Source: Paraburkholderia atlantica
GTDB taxonomy: Bacteria; Pseudomonadota; Gammaproteobacteria; Burkholderiales; Burkholderiaceae
Length of the DNA stretch: 64,000 bases
Direction: 5' to 3'
Assembly (NCBI RefSeq): GCF_009362785.1
Contig: NZ_WHNQ01000005.1
Location: forward strand, 358,473-422,472
The notes below the pieces were generated by a model. It saw only the letters and a list, made by a program, of their open reading frames with translations. It did no database searches and was not told the DNA's origin. Below are positions 40,712-47,834 of this stretch, one piece after another. The stretch's first letter is position 1. Every line of letters begins with the position of its first letter. Made by a program: the position numbers and the translations under genes.

Positions 40712-41433
40712 TGCGGTTGGCTCCCGCAAGCGAGGGGCAACCGCTCGGCGGATGCCGGTGCGGGCCGGGGGTCGGCGGGGCGCGGCTGGCGCGCGAGCCA
40801 GTTCGATACCGCGGCGATGTCGTTGTCGTTCAGCTTGAGCGCGATCGTGCGCATGCAGTCCGGCGCGAGCGCGTGGCGGGTACCCGAGCGCCACGTGCCC
40901 ATCTGCCCGGCGATATAGCTCGCGTGCAAGCCGAGCAGGCCCGGAATGCCCGGCTGCGTGCCGGTCATGCGCGCGCCGTGACAGGCGATGCACGCCGGTA
41001 TGCCGCGCGCCGGGTCGCCATGCGTCACGAGTTTTTCACCGGCAGCAAGCAGCTTCGGCGACAGGGTAGCGCGGTCGGATTCGGGATAGGGCGGCTGCAG
41101 GGCCGCGAAATACTCGCTGATCTGACGCAGGTAGTCGTCGGGCAGGAACGCGAGCAGATAGCCCATCGGCGGATAGGTGCGGCCGCCGTCGCGAAACGCG
41201 ATCAGCTGATTGAACAGGTACTCGGCCGGCTTGCCGGCGATGCGCGGGAAGTAGTCGTTTTTGCGGCCTTGGCCCTGCTCGCCGTGACACGAGGTGCAGG
41301 CGCGGATGCGCTGGTCCATCGACGGGGGCATCGCGCTGGACGCGTCGGTGGCCGCAACCGCCGCGCCGCTCCATAGCGCTTGAAGCGCGCACAGCACGAA
41401 CAGGACCGCAGAGCCGATAGTTTTGCGATACAC
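40708..41433 (-). CDS. Dihaem cytochrome c4-like protein
   Basis: A 241-residue exported protein has a signal peptide ending near AAVAA-T and two class I cytochrome domains with CTSCHG and CIACHG. Spacing and length fit cytochrome c4. It is the first gene of the oxidase operon and is translationally coupled (ATGA) to the trihaem cytochrome. A possible promoter with a dyad lies 38-76 bp upstream. Confidence 0.88.
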   Translation of the reverse strand: MYRKTIGSAVLFVLCALQALWSGAAVAATDASSAMPPSMDQRIRACTSCHGEQGQGRKNDYFPRIAGKPAEYLFNQLIAFRDGGRTYPPMGYLLAFLPDDYLRQISEYFAALQPPYPESDRATLSPKLLAAGEKLVTHGDPARGIPACIACHGARMTGTQPGIPGLLGLHASYIAGQMGTWRSGTRHALAPDCMRTIALKLNDNDIAAVSNWLARQPRPADPRPAPASAERLPLACGSQPQ

Positions 41434-41990
41434 ACCGGGCCTCGTTGGAGAACGTTCTTATCGCTCGATTTATATACCCGGCGCGTGTGGGCGGATTCAC
41501 TTATGAATCTGGAAACGACGCATCTCGGGACTAGCTGCTTTTAATTGACTTGCTATTAACCGCTATTCGGAACGGGCTTGTTCGGGACCGCGAACTACAG
41601 AAGCGCAATGATGATGCAATTGTCCGGCAAAAACTTTGATCTGCGACAAATGATCCGCGCTGGATGCGCCTGGGACGGCGGCTTTCGGGCTCCAATGAGC
41701 GACGCATGAGGCGCTGAAAAGCGAGTGATATCCGGTAGCAGCCTGCAACAATTTATCGGGCCCGTCAATTAGAGAATACAAAGGTAAGCAGGCGTTCCGA
41801 TAATCGCGGACTGGCACGGATGCAGGCCTCGGCGCGGCGGATTTTGTTGTGCCGCGGCTTATCGATGTCAATGCATCAGGTGAATGTGATCAGCTGATGT
41901 CGATCGATAAATTTTGCTGTGAATTTTTATTTGTGCCTGGATCTGCATCTCATTCGCGTGCTTTCACTTTTGTGCAAACGCCGGTGGGCG
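41434..41990 (-). other. Intergenic region upstream of the oxidase operon
   Basis: About 557 bp, more AT-rich than its surroundings, hold no convincing gene. The left end carries the putative oxidase promoter. A 102-codon minus-strand frame at 41563-41871 lacks recognisable features. The rest shows nothing I can name. Confidence 0.5.
41471..41509 (-). promoter_or_regulatory. Putative oxidase-operon promoter with -35-centred dyad
   Basis: TATATA at 41471-41476 could be the -10 element for the cytochrome c4 gene. At the expected -35 position lies an inverted repeat GATTCA-CTTA-TGAATC (41494-41509) instead of a good -35 hexamer. This is the usual position of a class II activator site, but the half-site is not FNR- or CRP-like. 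Confidence 0.4.
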
Positions 41991-42884
41991 TCATGCGAAG
42001 AGCCGCACGAGCGCATCACGTGCATTGCTGACCAGTTCGCTTTCTCCCGGACGCCCCGGCAGCAGATGAAATTCGATGGCGGGCAGCGGCGGCAAGCCGA
42101 TGTTCGCGGCGCACGCCACCACGCCGCCGCCGAGCGACGACTCGTTCAGACAGGAAATCCCGAGCCCCGCCTTCAACGCGAGCTGCAGGCCCGCGACGCC
42201 CGACGCCGAATGCGACACCACGTACGCTACCTTGTGTTCGTCGAGCAGCTTGACGACGAAGCGCTGCAACTGACAGGTCGTCGGCAGCAGCACCAGTTGG
42301 TACGGCGCGGCGGGGCGGGTGGGGGCATCGGCGCAACTGGCCCATAGCAGCTTTTCACGCCGCACGACGATGCTCGCGGTACCGGAGCCGGCACCCGCGC
42401 TGCGTGCGCGCGGCTGGCCTATGACGAGCCGTGCCGACAAACCGATGTCGAACGACGCGTGATCGTCCGCGCCGCTGTCGATCACCGCGCTCGGCAGTAC
42501 CGTCACGTGCAGCTTCAGCCGCGGATGCTGTTCCGAAAACGTCTTGAGGATGCGCGCGATGTCGTGCGGCCGATAGTAGTCGGTGATCGCGATGCGCAGC
42601 TCGCCGTCGAGCGAGCGGCCTTGCAGGTCGTCGAAGGCCGCTTCGCTCATCGCGATGATGCGGCGCGCGTGCTCGAGCAGACGCTCGCCCGCGGGCGTCG
42701 GGTTCACACCTTGGCGGCCACGCACGAGGAGCGGCTGGCCGGCGCGCTCCTCGAGCTTCTTCAACTGCTCGCTGACCGACGACTGGGACAGGAACACGCG
42801 CTCGGCGCCCGTCGACACCCCGCCCGATTCGGCGACGGCGACGAAGGTCCGCAACTGTGCAAGGTCGAAACCACGCTGGCTCAT
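41991..42884 (-). CDS. LysR-family transcriptional regulator
   Basis: A 297-residue LTTR has an N-terminal winged HTH (FDLAQLRTFVAVAESGGVSTGAERVFLSQSSVSEQLKKLE) and a C-terminal inducer-binding domain starting near residue 90 (GELRIAITDYYRP). It is divergent from the MFS gene at 42977, with a 92-bp intergenic region carrying LysR-box-like repeats, so it probably controls that transporter and itself. The inducer is unknown. Confidence 0.92.
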   Translation of the reverse strand: MSQRGFDLAQLRTFVAVAESGGVSTGAERVFLSQSSVSEQLKKLEERAGQPLLVRGRQGVNPTPAGERLLEHARRIIAMSEAAFDDLQGRSLDGELRIAITDYYRPHDIARILKTFSEQHPRLKLHVTVLPSAVIDSGADDHASFDIGLSARLVIGQPRARSAGAGSGTASIVVRREKLLWASCADAPTRPAAPYQLVLLPTTCQLQRFVVKLLDEHKVAYVVSHSASGVAGLQLALKAGLGISCLNESSLGGGVVACAANIGLPPLPAIEFHLLPGRPGESELVSNARDALVRLFA

Positions 42885-42892
42885 GATTCGGT

Positions 42893-42938
42893 TTTTCCGA
42901 TGACAGTGATCTAAATTTCCGGCTTTTCCGATGGAAAA
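42893..42938. promoter_or_regulatory. Candidate LysR operator
   Basis: The perfect direct repeat TTTTCCGATG occurs at 42893-42902 and 42924-42933, 31 bp apart. The second copy extends to a 15-bp palindrome TTTTCC-GAT-GGAAAA (42924-42938). Both lie between the divergent LysR and MFS genes. Confidence 0.5.
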
Positions 42939-42976
42939 CCCAGCCGTAGCATACCCCGAATGACACGGAGGGTGTG

Positions 42977-44326
42977 ATGGAAAACGGATCTATGACAGCG
43001 TCGCGCGGCGCCGGCGAGCGCGACGCGCGGCATCGCTGGAAGGTGCTGGGCGTGGGCTTTGCCGCGAATACGAGCTTTTCGGCGGCATTTTCGGGAATTC
43101 CGACGACGGCAGTGTTCCTGCGCTCGGACTACCAGCTCGGCAACCACGGACTCGGCCTCGTGCTCGGCATGCTCGGGCTCGGCATTGCGGTCAGCGAATT
43201 GCCCTGGGGGCTGTTGACCGACCGCTGGGGCGATCGTCGCGTGCTGCTGCTCGGCTTGCTGTCGACCGCGGCCGCGCTCGCCGGTCTCGCGCTGTTCGTG
43301 TCGCCGGGCGGCGCGCAGGTGCCCGGCATCGTCCCGCTCGCGCTCGGGCTGCTGCTGGTCGGACTGCTGGGCGGCAGTGTCAACGGATCGAGCGGCCGAG
43401 CGGTGATGGCGTGGTTTCGCGAAGGCGAGCGCGGTCTCGCGATGAGCATCCGCCAAACCGCCGTGCCGGCGGGAGGTGGGCTCGGCGCCCTGGTGCTGCC
43501 GGTGCTCGCCTCGCACTTCGGTTTTGCGAGCGCCTATGCGGTGCTGGCGTTGGCGTGCGCGATCACCGCATGGTTCGCGTGGCGCTGGCTGCACGAGCCC
43601 ACGCATGCGGACGATACGTCGGCAGTCAAAGGAGCGCGCGCGACTACGGCAGCCAGCGGGCGCAGCGTTGACGCTTCGAACGTCGGCGCGCCGCCGCCGA
43701 TGCGTTCGCCATTGCGCGACATCGCGATCTGGCGCGTCGCGCTCGGCGCGGGCGCGCTGTGCGTGCCGCAGATTGCCGTGATCACGTTCGGCACGGTGTT
43801 CCTGCACGACTTCGGGCATGCCGGCGTGTTCGCGATCAGCGCGACGATGGCCGCGGTGCAGACCGGCGCCGCGATCGCGCGGGTCTGGAGCGGCGCGTGG
43901 ACCGACCGGCGCGGCAACCGTCGCGCATATATGCGGGCATGCAGTCTGTTGACCGCCGTGCTGTTCGTGCTGCTCGCGCTCGCGACCGGGATCGTCGGCA
44001 TGCATCGCGCCGGGGCAGTCGCGCTGTTCGCGCTGATGATTGTGCTCGGCGGCGTTAGCGCGTCGGCGTGGCACGGCGTCGCGTTCACCGAACTCGCGTC
44101 GCTCGCCGGTACGCGCCGCGCGGGCACCGCGCTCGCAATGGGCAACACCTGCGTGTTTCTCACGCTGTTCGTGACGCCACTCGCGATTCCGCCGCTGCTG
44201 TCCATCGGAGCATGGCCGCTGGTCTGGACGGTGGCGAGCGCCTGTGCGTTGCTCGCGTTGCCGGTGTTTCCGCGCGCCGCGTCGACCCGTGCGATGCGCG
44301 CGACGCGTGCTTGTGATGCGGCGTGA
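42977..44326 (+). CDS. MFS transporter
   Basis: A 449-residue, 12-helix MFS protein has the motif PWGLLTDRWGDRRVLLLGLL between helices 2 and 3 and a repeat of it (GAWTDRRGNRRAYMR) in the second half. A polar loop of about 45 residues separates the halves. The substrate is unknown; control by the divergent LysR gene is likely. A GTG one codon earlier is an equally possible start. Confidence 0.88.
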   Translation: MENGSMTASRGAGERDARHRWKVLGVGFAANTSFSAAFSGIPTTAVFLRSDYQLGNHGLGLVLGMLGLGIAVSELPWGLLTDRWGDRRVLLLGLLSTAAALAGLALFVSPGGAQVPGIVPLALGLLLVGLLGGSVNGSSGRAVMAWFREGERGLAMSIRQTAVPAGGGLGALVLPVLASHFGFASAYAVLALACAITAWFAWRWLHEPTHADDTSAVKGARATTAASGRSVDASNVGAPPPMRSPLRDIAIWRVALGAGALCVPQIAVITFGTVFLHDFGHAGVFAISATMAAVQTGAAIARVWSGAWTDRRGNRRAYMRACSLLTAVLFVLLALATGIVGMHRAGAVALFALMIVLGGVSASAWHGVAFTELASLAGTRRAGTALAMGNTCVFLTLFVTPLAIPPLLSIGAWPLVWTVASACALLALPVFPRAASTRAMRATRACDAA

Positions 44327-44422
44327 GACATGGGGCAAGCAGCGCCCCCTCTGCGTTTCCGAATTGATTTTGATTTGATTCGAAGAGCGGTGCGCAATTG
44401 CTCGGTAGGACTATAAATTATC

Positions 44423-44458
44423 CCGATTAGTACACCGGATTAGGAACGCTCCGATTGT
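44423..44458 (+). promoter_or_regulatory. Three direct repeats upstream of the first RcsB-like regulator
   Basis: CCGATTAG (44423-44430), CGGATTAG (44436-44443) and CCGATTGT (44451-44458) recur at 13 and 15 bp spacing, just downstream of a TATAAA-containing AT-rich block. They may bind a response regulator. The GATTAGGAA stretch resembles, loosely, RcsB/BvgA-type sites. Confidence 0.35.
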
Positions 44459-44591
44459 CGTGAATTTGCGAGGGTGATCAGATGGCTTTTCCGGCACGTC
44501 GCTTGACTGACGCGACGAAGTTCGACGCCTGCCGCCTGCATAGTCATCCCTGCAAGCATTCCGACCATTCCTATAACGAGCGAGACTAATC

Positions 44592-45260
44592 GTGACAAAT
44601 CTTCGAATCATTCTGGCGGACGATCATCCGTTCATCCTGCTTGGCCTGAAATCGACGCTGGAGGTGCACGAAGGTCTGACTGTCGTCGGTCAGGCGCAGA
44701 CGCCCACTGCGTTGATCGCATTGCTGCAACACACACCGTGCGACGTGCTCGTTGTCGATCTTTCCATGCCGGAACCCGCCGGCGAGATTGGCGACGGACC
44801 CGCCCTGATCCGGCGCATTCGCGGCGAGTGGCCGTCATTGCGCGTCGTCGTCGTGACCGGGCAGACGAATGCCGCGATGTTGCGCGTCGTCGCCGCTGAT
44901 GCCGCAACCAGCGTGGTCGGCAAAGCCGATTCTCTCGAGGAACTGCCGCAAGCCGTCTGCGACACTGCGCGCGGCGCGCGCTACCTGGGCCGCTCGGTGG
45001 TCGAAACGCTCGAGCGTTCGCAGCCGGACAACGGTCAGTTCGTGTCGGCGCTGCTGCTATCGAAGCGGCAGACCAACATCGTGCGCAGGCTCGTCAGCGG
45101 CGAGTCCATCGTGCAGATCGCGGCGGCGCTCGGCTGCCATCGCCGCACGGTGAGTCGGCAAAAGCGCGAAGCGATGGCGCGACTGGGCGTCAGCGACGAC
45201 CCCGCGCTTTTTTCCTGTGTGCGCGCCTGCGGCTCGCTCCTCCTCGAATCGGAAAACTAA
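44592..45260 (+). CDS. RcsB-like response regulator 1
   Basis: A 222-residue NarL/FixJ-type regulator. The receiver has the acidic pair ADDH (Asp10-11), phosphoacceptor Asp56 in VVDLSMP, Thr in VVTGQ and Lys in VVGKAD, all intact. The block DLSMP...IGDGPALIRRIRGEWPSL matches RcsB closely. The C-terminal LuxR-type HTH is SKRQTNIVRRL...TVSRQKREAMARLGV; its recognition helix is more divergent than in the two following regulators. It is first of three paralogues upstream of an aquaporin and hybrid kinase. Confidence 0.92.
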   Translation: MTNLRIILADDHPFILLGLKSTLEVHEGLTVVGQAQTPTALIALLQHTPCDVLVVDLSMPEPAGEIGDGPALIRRIRGEWPSLRVVVVTGQTNAAMLRVVAADAATSVVGKADSLEELPQAVCDTARGARYLGRSVVETLERSQPDNGQFVSALLLSKRQTNIVRRLVSGESIVQIAAALGCHRRTVSRQKREAMARLGVSDDPALFSCVRACGSLLLESEN

Positions 45261-45289
45261 GTATCGGGCACGCCGTTGCCCGGTCCATT

Positions 45290-45333
45290 TCAGAGCGCTC
45301 TGATGTTTGTCGCAAAAGAAATGGTCGACCATT
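45290..45333. promoter_or_regulatory. Two perfect 14-bp palindromes before response regulator 2
   Basis: TCAGAGCGCTCTGA (45290-45303) and AATGGTCGACCATT (45320-45333) are each perfect dyads with centres exactly 30 bp apart. They lie between regulators 1 and 2. A GC hairpin CGGGCA/TGCCCG (45265-45282) directly after regulator 1 may end or attenuate its transcript. Confidence 0.4.
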
Positions 45334-45396
45334 GCATGAGCGCCGGTCACACATAACAAGGTGTCGGGAAATGAAAGTATCGAGGAGCGCCAGAAG

Positions 45397-46086
45397 ATGA
45401 ACCTCATGGCTGCATCAGGCCCGCCTGTTCGAACGATCATTGCGGACGATCATCCGCTGGTTCTGCTGGCTATAGAAAATCTGATTGGCAACTACCCCAA
45501 CCTGAAGGTGGTTGGCCGTGCGTCGGATGTCGCCGAACTATTGATCGAAGTCGATCGAAGTCCTTGCGATCTCGTTCTGATGGACCTTTACATGCCAGGA
45601 GGGCACAACGAAAACCGGTTCGACTTCGTCAGGCAGTTGAAGGCGCGCTATCCCAACGTGGCGCTCGTGATCCTGACAATGGAAACGGAAGCAGCGACGC
45701 TGCGCAAGGTGATGTCGCTCGGCGTGGATGGACTGCTGAGCAAACGTGATCGGATCGATCTGATCCATGTGGCACTGGTCATGGCGCTCGCGCGCGAATG
45801 TTATGTCGGTCCGGCGGTGCGCGCCATGCTGGCCGACGTAACGTTGGCGCAACGTCTCGACTTCGTGCGCGCCACCTTGTCTCGTCGCGAGCTCGAGGTA
45901 TTTACGCAGTACGCGTCAGGACTCGGCGTCACGGAAATCGCCACGCGGCTGGGACGTAGTGTGAAGACGATCAGTGCACAGAAGTGCATGGCCATGCGCA
46001 AGCTGTCGCTGAATAGCGACGCCGAACTGTTTCGCTTCGCGGTCGAGCATGGAGTAGTGCCAGAACGGCTTGGTCAGGTCCGCTAA
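45397..46086 (+). CDS. RcsB-like response regulator 2
   Basis: A 229-residue NarL-type regulator with intact receiver residues: ADDH (Asp17-18), phosphoacceptor Asp63 in LMDLYMP, Thr in ILTME and Lys in LLSKRD. The HTH block SRRELEVFTQYASGLGVTEI and KTISAQKCMAMRKLSL is strongly RcsB-like (KTIS.QK..AM.KL). The ATG at 45397 is preferred over a GTG 12 codons upstream because GGAG precedes it and the receiver starts soon after. Confidence 0.92.
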   Translation: MNLMAASGPPVRTIIADDHPLVLLAIENLIGNYPNLKVVGRASDVAELLIEVDRSPCDLVLMDLYMPGGHNENRFDFVRQLKARYPNVALVILTMETEAATLRKVMSLGVDGLLSKRDRIDLIHVALVMALARECYVGPAVRAMLADVTLAQRLDFVRATLSRRELEVFTQYASGLGVTEIATRLGRSVKTISAQKCMAMRKLSLNSDAELFRFAVEHGVVPERLGQVR

Positions 46087-46194
46087 CCGGACGGCAACCT
46101 GCTGCGCATGGGTGCGGCGAATAGATCGGCATAACCGGGGAGACACATCTGGTGCGGTATGCCGATCGACACCACAAAAAAGTCACGGAACAGA

Positions 46195-46839
46195 ATGACA
46201 AACAAGATTCACGTCGTCGTGGCGGACGATCACGACTCCATTCGCGCGGGCGTCCGATCGCTGCTGCGCGACAAGCCGAATATCGAAATTGTCGGCGAAG
46301 CTGCCGACACGCACGGTCTCGCGAAGCTGCTCGATGCCTGCGCATGCGACGTCGTCGTGTCGGACATCGGTATGCCGGGACTCGACGGAGACGCCAGCGC
46401 GGTGCCGCTATTGCGTCGGCTACTTCGGCGCACGCCGCATCCCCACGTGGTCGTGCTGACCATGATTGGGCGCGCGCATGTGTTGGCCGGCTTGCGCAAT
46501 ATCGGTGTGACTGGAATCGTCGACAAGCGCGACGCCGTGGACGCATTGATCGACGCGATCGAAGCGGTTGCCGCCGGGGGCACCCATCTATCGGAACAGG
46601 TTCGTGCCGCACTCACGGCCGCGGAGCCTGCGCCGCCCCGGCGCGGCGGTGCGATGAGCGCACGCGAGTGGGAGGTGTTTCAACTGTATGTGCGAGGTCT
46701 CGCGGTGCACGAGATCGCCACGCGTCTGCGACGTAGCGACAAAACCATCAGCACGCAAAAACGCAGCGCGATGCGCAAGCTCGGACTGGAAACAGAAGCC
46801 GACCTGATCAACTACGCCACTCAGATTGGGCTGATATGA
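46195..46839 (+). CDS. RcsB-like response regulator 3
   Basis: A 214-residue NarL-type regulator. Receiver residues are intact: ADDH (Asp11-12), phosphoacceptor Asp57 in VVSDIGMP, Thr in VLTMI and Lys in IVDKRD. The HTH reads SAREWEVFQLYVRGLAVHEIA and KTISTQKRSAMRKLGL, again RcsB-like and close to regulator 2. The start at 46195 (MTNKIHVVVADDH) mirrors regulator 1; an ATG at 46159 would add 12 residues. Confidence 0.92.
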   Translation: MTNKIHVVVADDHDSIRAGVRSLLRDKPNIEIVGEAADTHGLAKLLDACACDVVVSDIGMPGLDGDASAVPLLRRLLRRTPHPHVVVLTMIGRAHVLAGLRNIGVTGIVDKRDAVDALIDAIEAVAAGGTHLSEQVRAALTAAEPAPPRRGGAMSAREWEVFQLYVRGLAVHEIATRLRRSDKTISTQKRSAMRKLGLETEADLINYATQIGLI

Positions 46840-46877
46840 GGCGCCGCAATGGTCACAAACTATTGCTTTCGACGGTT

Positions 46878-46907
46878 TTGACGTAGCTCTTATCAGACTT
46901 ATCTGAT
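46878..46907 (+). promoter_or_regulatory. Putative promoter and dyad upstream of the aquaporin gene
   Basis: TTGACG (46878-46883) and TCTGAT (46902-46907) are spaced by 18 bp. The perfect inverted repeat ATCAGA-CTTA-TCTGAT (46892-46907) overlaps the -10 element, suggesting repression. Confidence 0.35.
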
Positions 46908-47087
46908 TGGCGTGGCTTGGGAGGCATCCAATAATCCTGGCCGCCGCCGGTCATTGCGCGCCTTGCGCCGCAACTGCCGCTGTGGCTAGTTCGTGATCCG
47001 ACTAGCAATGGATCAGGGGAATCCGGTGCAGACCTCTTCGCGCGATCGTTCGGTGTCTGTACCTCGTACTTGACGGATGGGGTAGAG

Positions 47088-47834
47088 ATGGTTGCGCTAG
47101 GCAAGCGATTGTGGAGCGAGGGCGTGGGTACGGCATGGCTCGTGTTCGTCGGCTGCGGCAGTACGGTGTTGGACACCACACGCATACTGCAGGCTAGTGG
47201 CGCGTTGCAGATGTCGTTGGCGTTCGGGCTTGCGCTCGCTACTGGCGGCTATGCATTCGGCAAGATCTCCGGCGCGCATTTCAATCCTGCCGTTACCATC
47301 GGCCTGACGGTCGCGCAGCGCTTTCCGGTACGCGATCTGTTGCCCTATATCGCCGCGCAAATCGGCGGAGCAATAGTCGCCGCGGCGCTTCTCGCCTACG
47401 TTGCCAGCGGCCGGCCAGGTTTCGAACTCGCCGCGAGTGAATTCGCGGCGAACGGTTTCGGTGCTCATTCGCCCGCAGACTATCCATTGCATTCGGCGCT
47501 CGTCGTGGAAGTCGTGCTGTCGTTCGTGTTTGTCGGGACCTGCCTGCTGGTCGTCGTTCGGAAAGAGTTGGCAAGGGTTGCGCCGTTCATCACCGGCGCA
47601 TGTCTGATGCTCGTCTACCTGGTGTCTATTCCGGTCACCAATGGAGCGGTCAATCCCGCCCGCTCGACAGCGCAGGCAGTGTTCGTCGGCAACTGGGCGC
47701 TGGACCAGTTGTGGCTGTTTTGGGCCGCGCCGTTGGCCGGCGCGATCGCGGCTGGCGTGCTGTTTTCGTTTCTGGATGGTCGAGCCGATTCGTCCGCCGT
47801 GTCGTTGGCGGACGGACAGGGTGACGTTTCGTGA
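47088..47834 (+). CDS. aqpZ: AqpZ-like aquaporin with altered selectivity filter
   Basis: A 248-residue, six-helix MIP channel close to AqpZ over its length, with both NPA motifs (HFNPAVT and VNPARST). Aligned to E. coli AqpZ, the filter residues Phe43 and Arg189 are conserved (Phe46, Arg192), but His174 is Tyr177 and Thr183 is Gly186. This F-Y-G-R constriction is not the standard water filter, so permeability may differ. The ATG at 47088 is preferred over an upstream TTG. The stop overlaps the hybrid kinase start by 4 bases (GTGA). Confidence 0.9.
   Translation: MVALGKRLWSEGVGTAWLVFVGCGSTVLDTTRILQASGALQMSLAFGLALATGGYAFGKISGAHFNPAVTIGLTVAQRFPVRDLLPYIAAQIGGAIVAAALLAYVASGRPGFELAASEFAANGFGAHSPADYPLHSALVVEVVLSFVFVGTCLLVVVRKELARVAPFITGACLMLVYLVSIPVTNGAVNPARSTAQAVFVGNWALDQLWLFWAAPLAGAIAAGVLFSFLDGRADSSAVSLADGQGDVS

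Noticed and set aside
41494..41509. FNR box at the oxidase promoter
   Set aside because: The arms GATTCA/TGAATC do not match the FNR half-site TTGAT; kept only as an unidentified dyad.
41563..41871. Minus-strand frame of 102 codons in the oxidase upstream region
   Set aside because: No ribosome binding site, signal, membrane helix or recognisable motif; composition does not match neighbouring genes.
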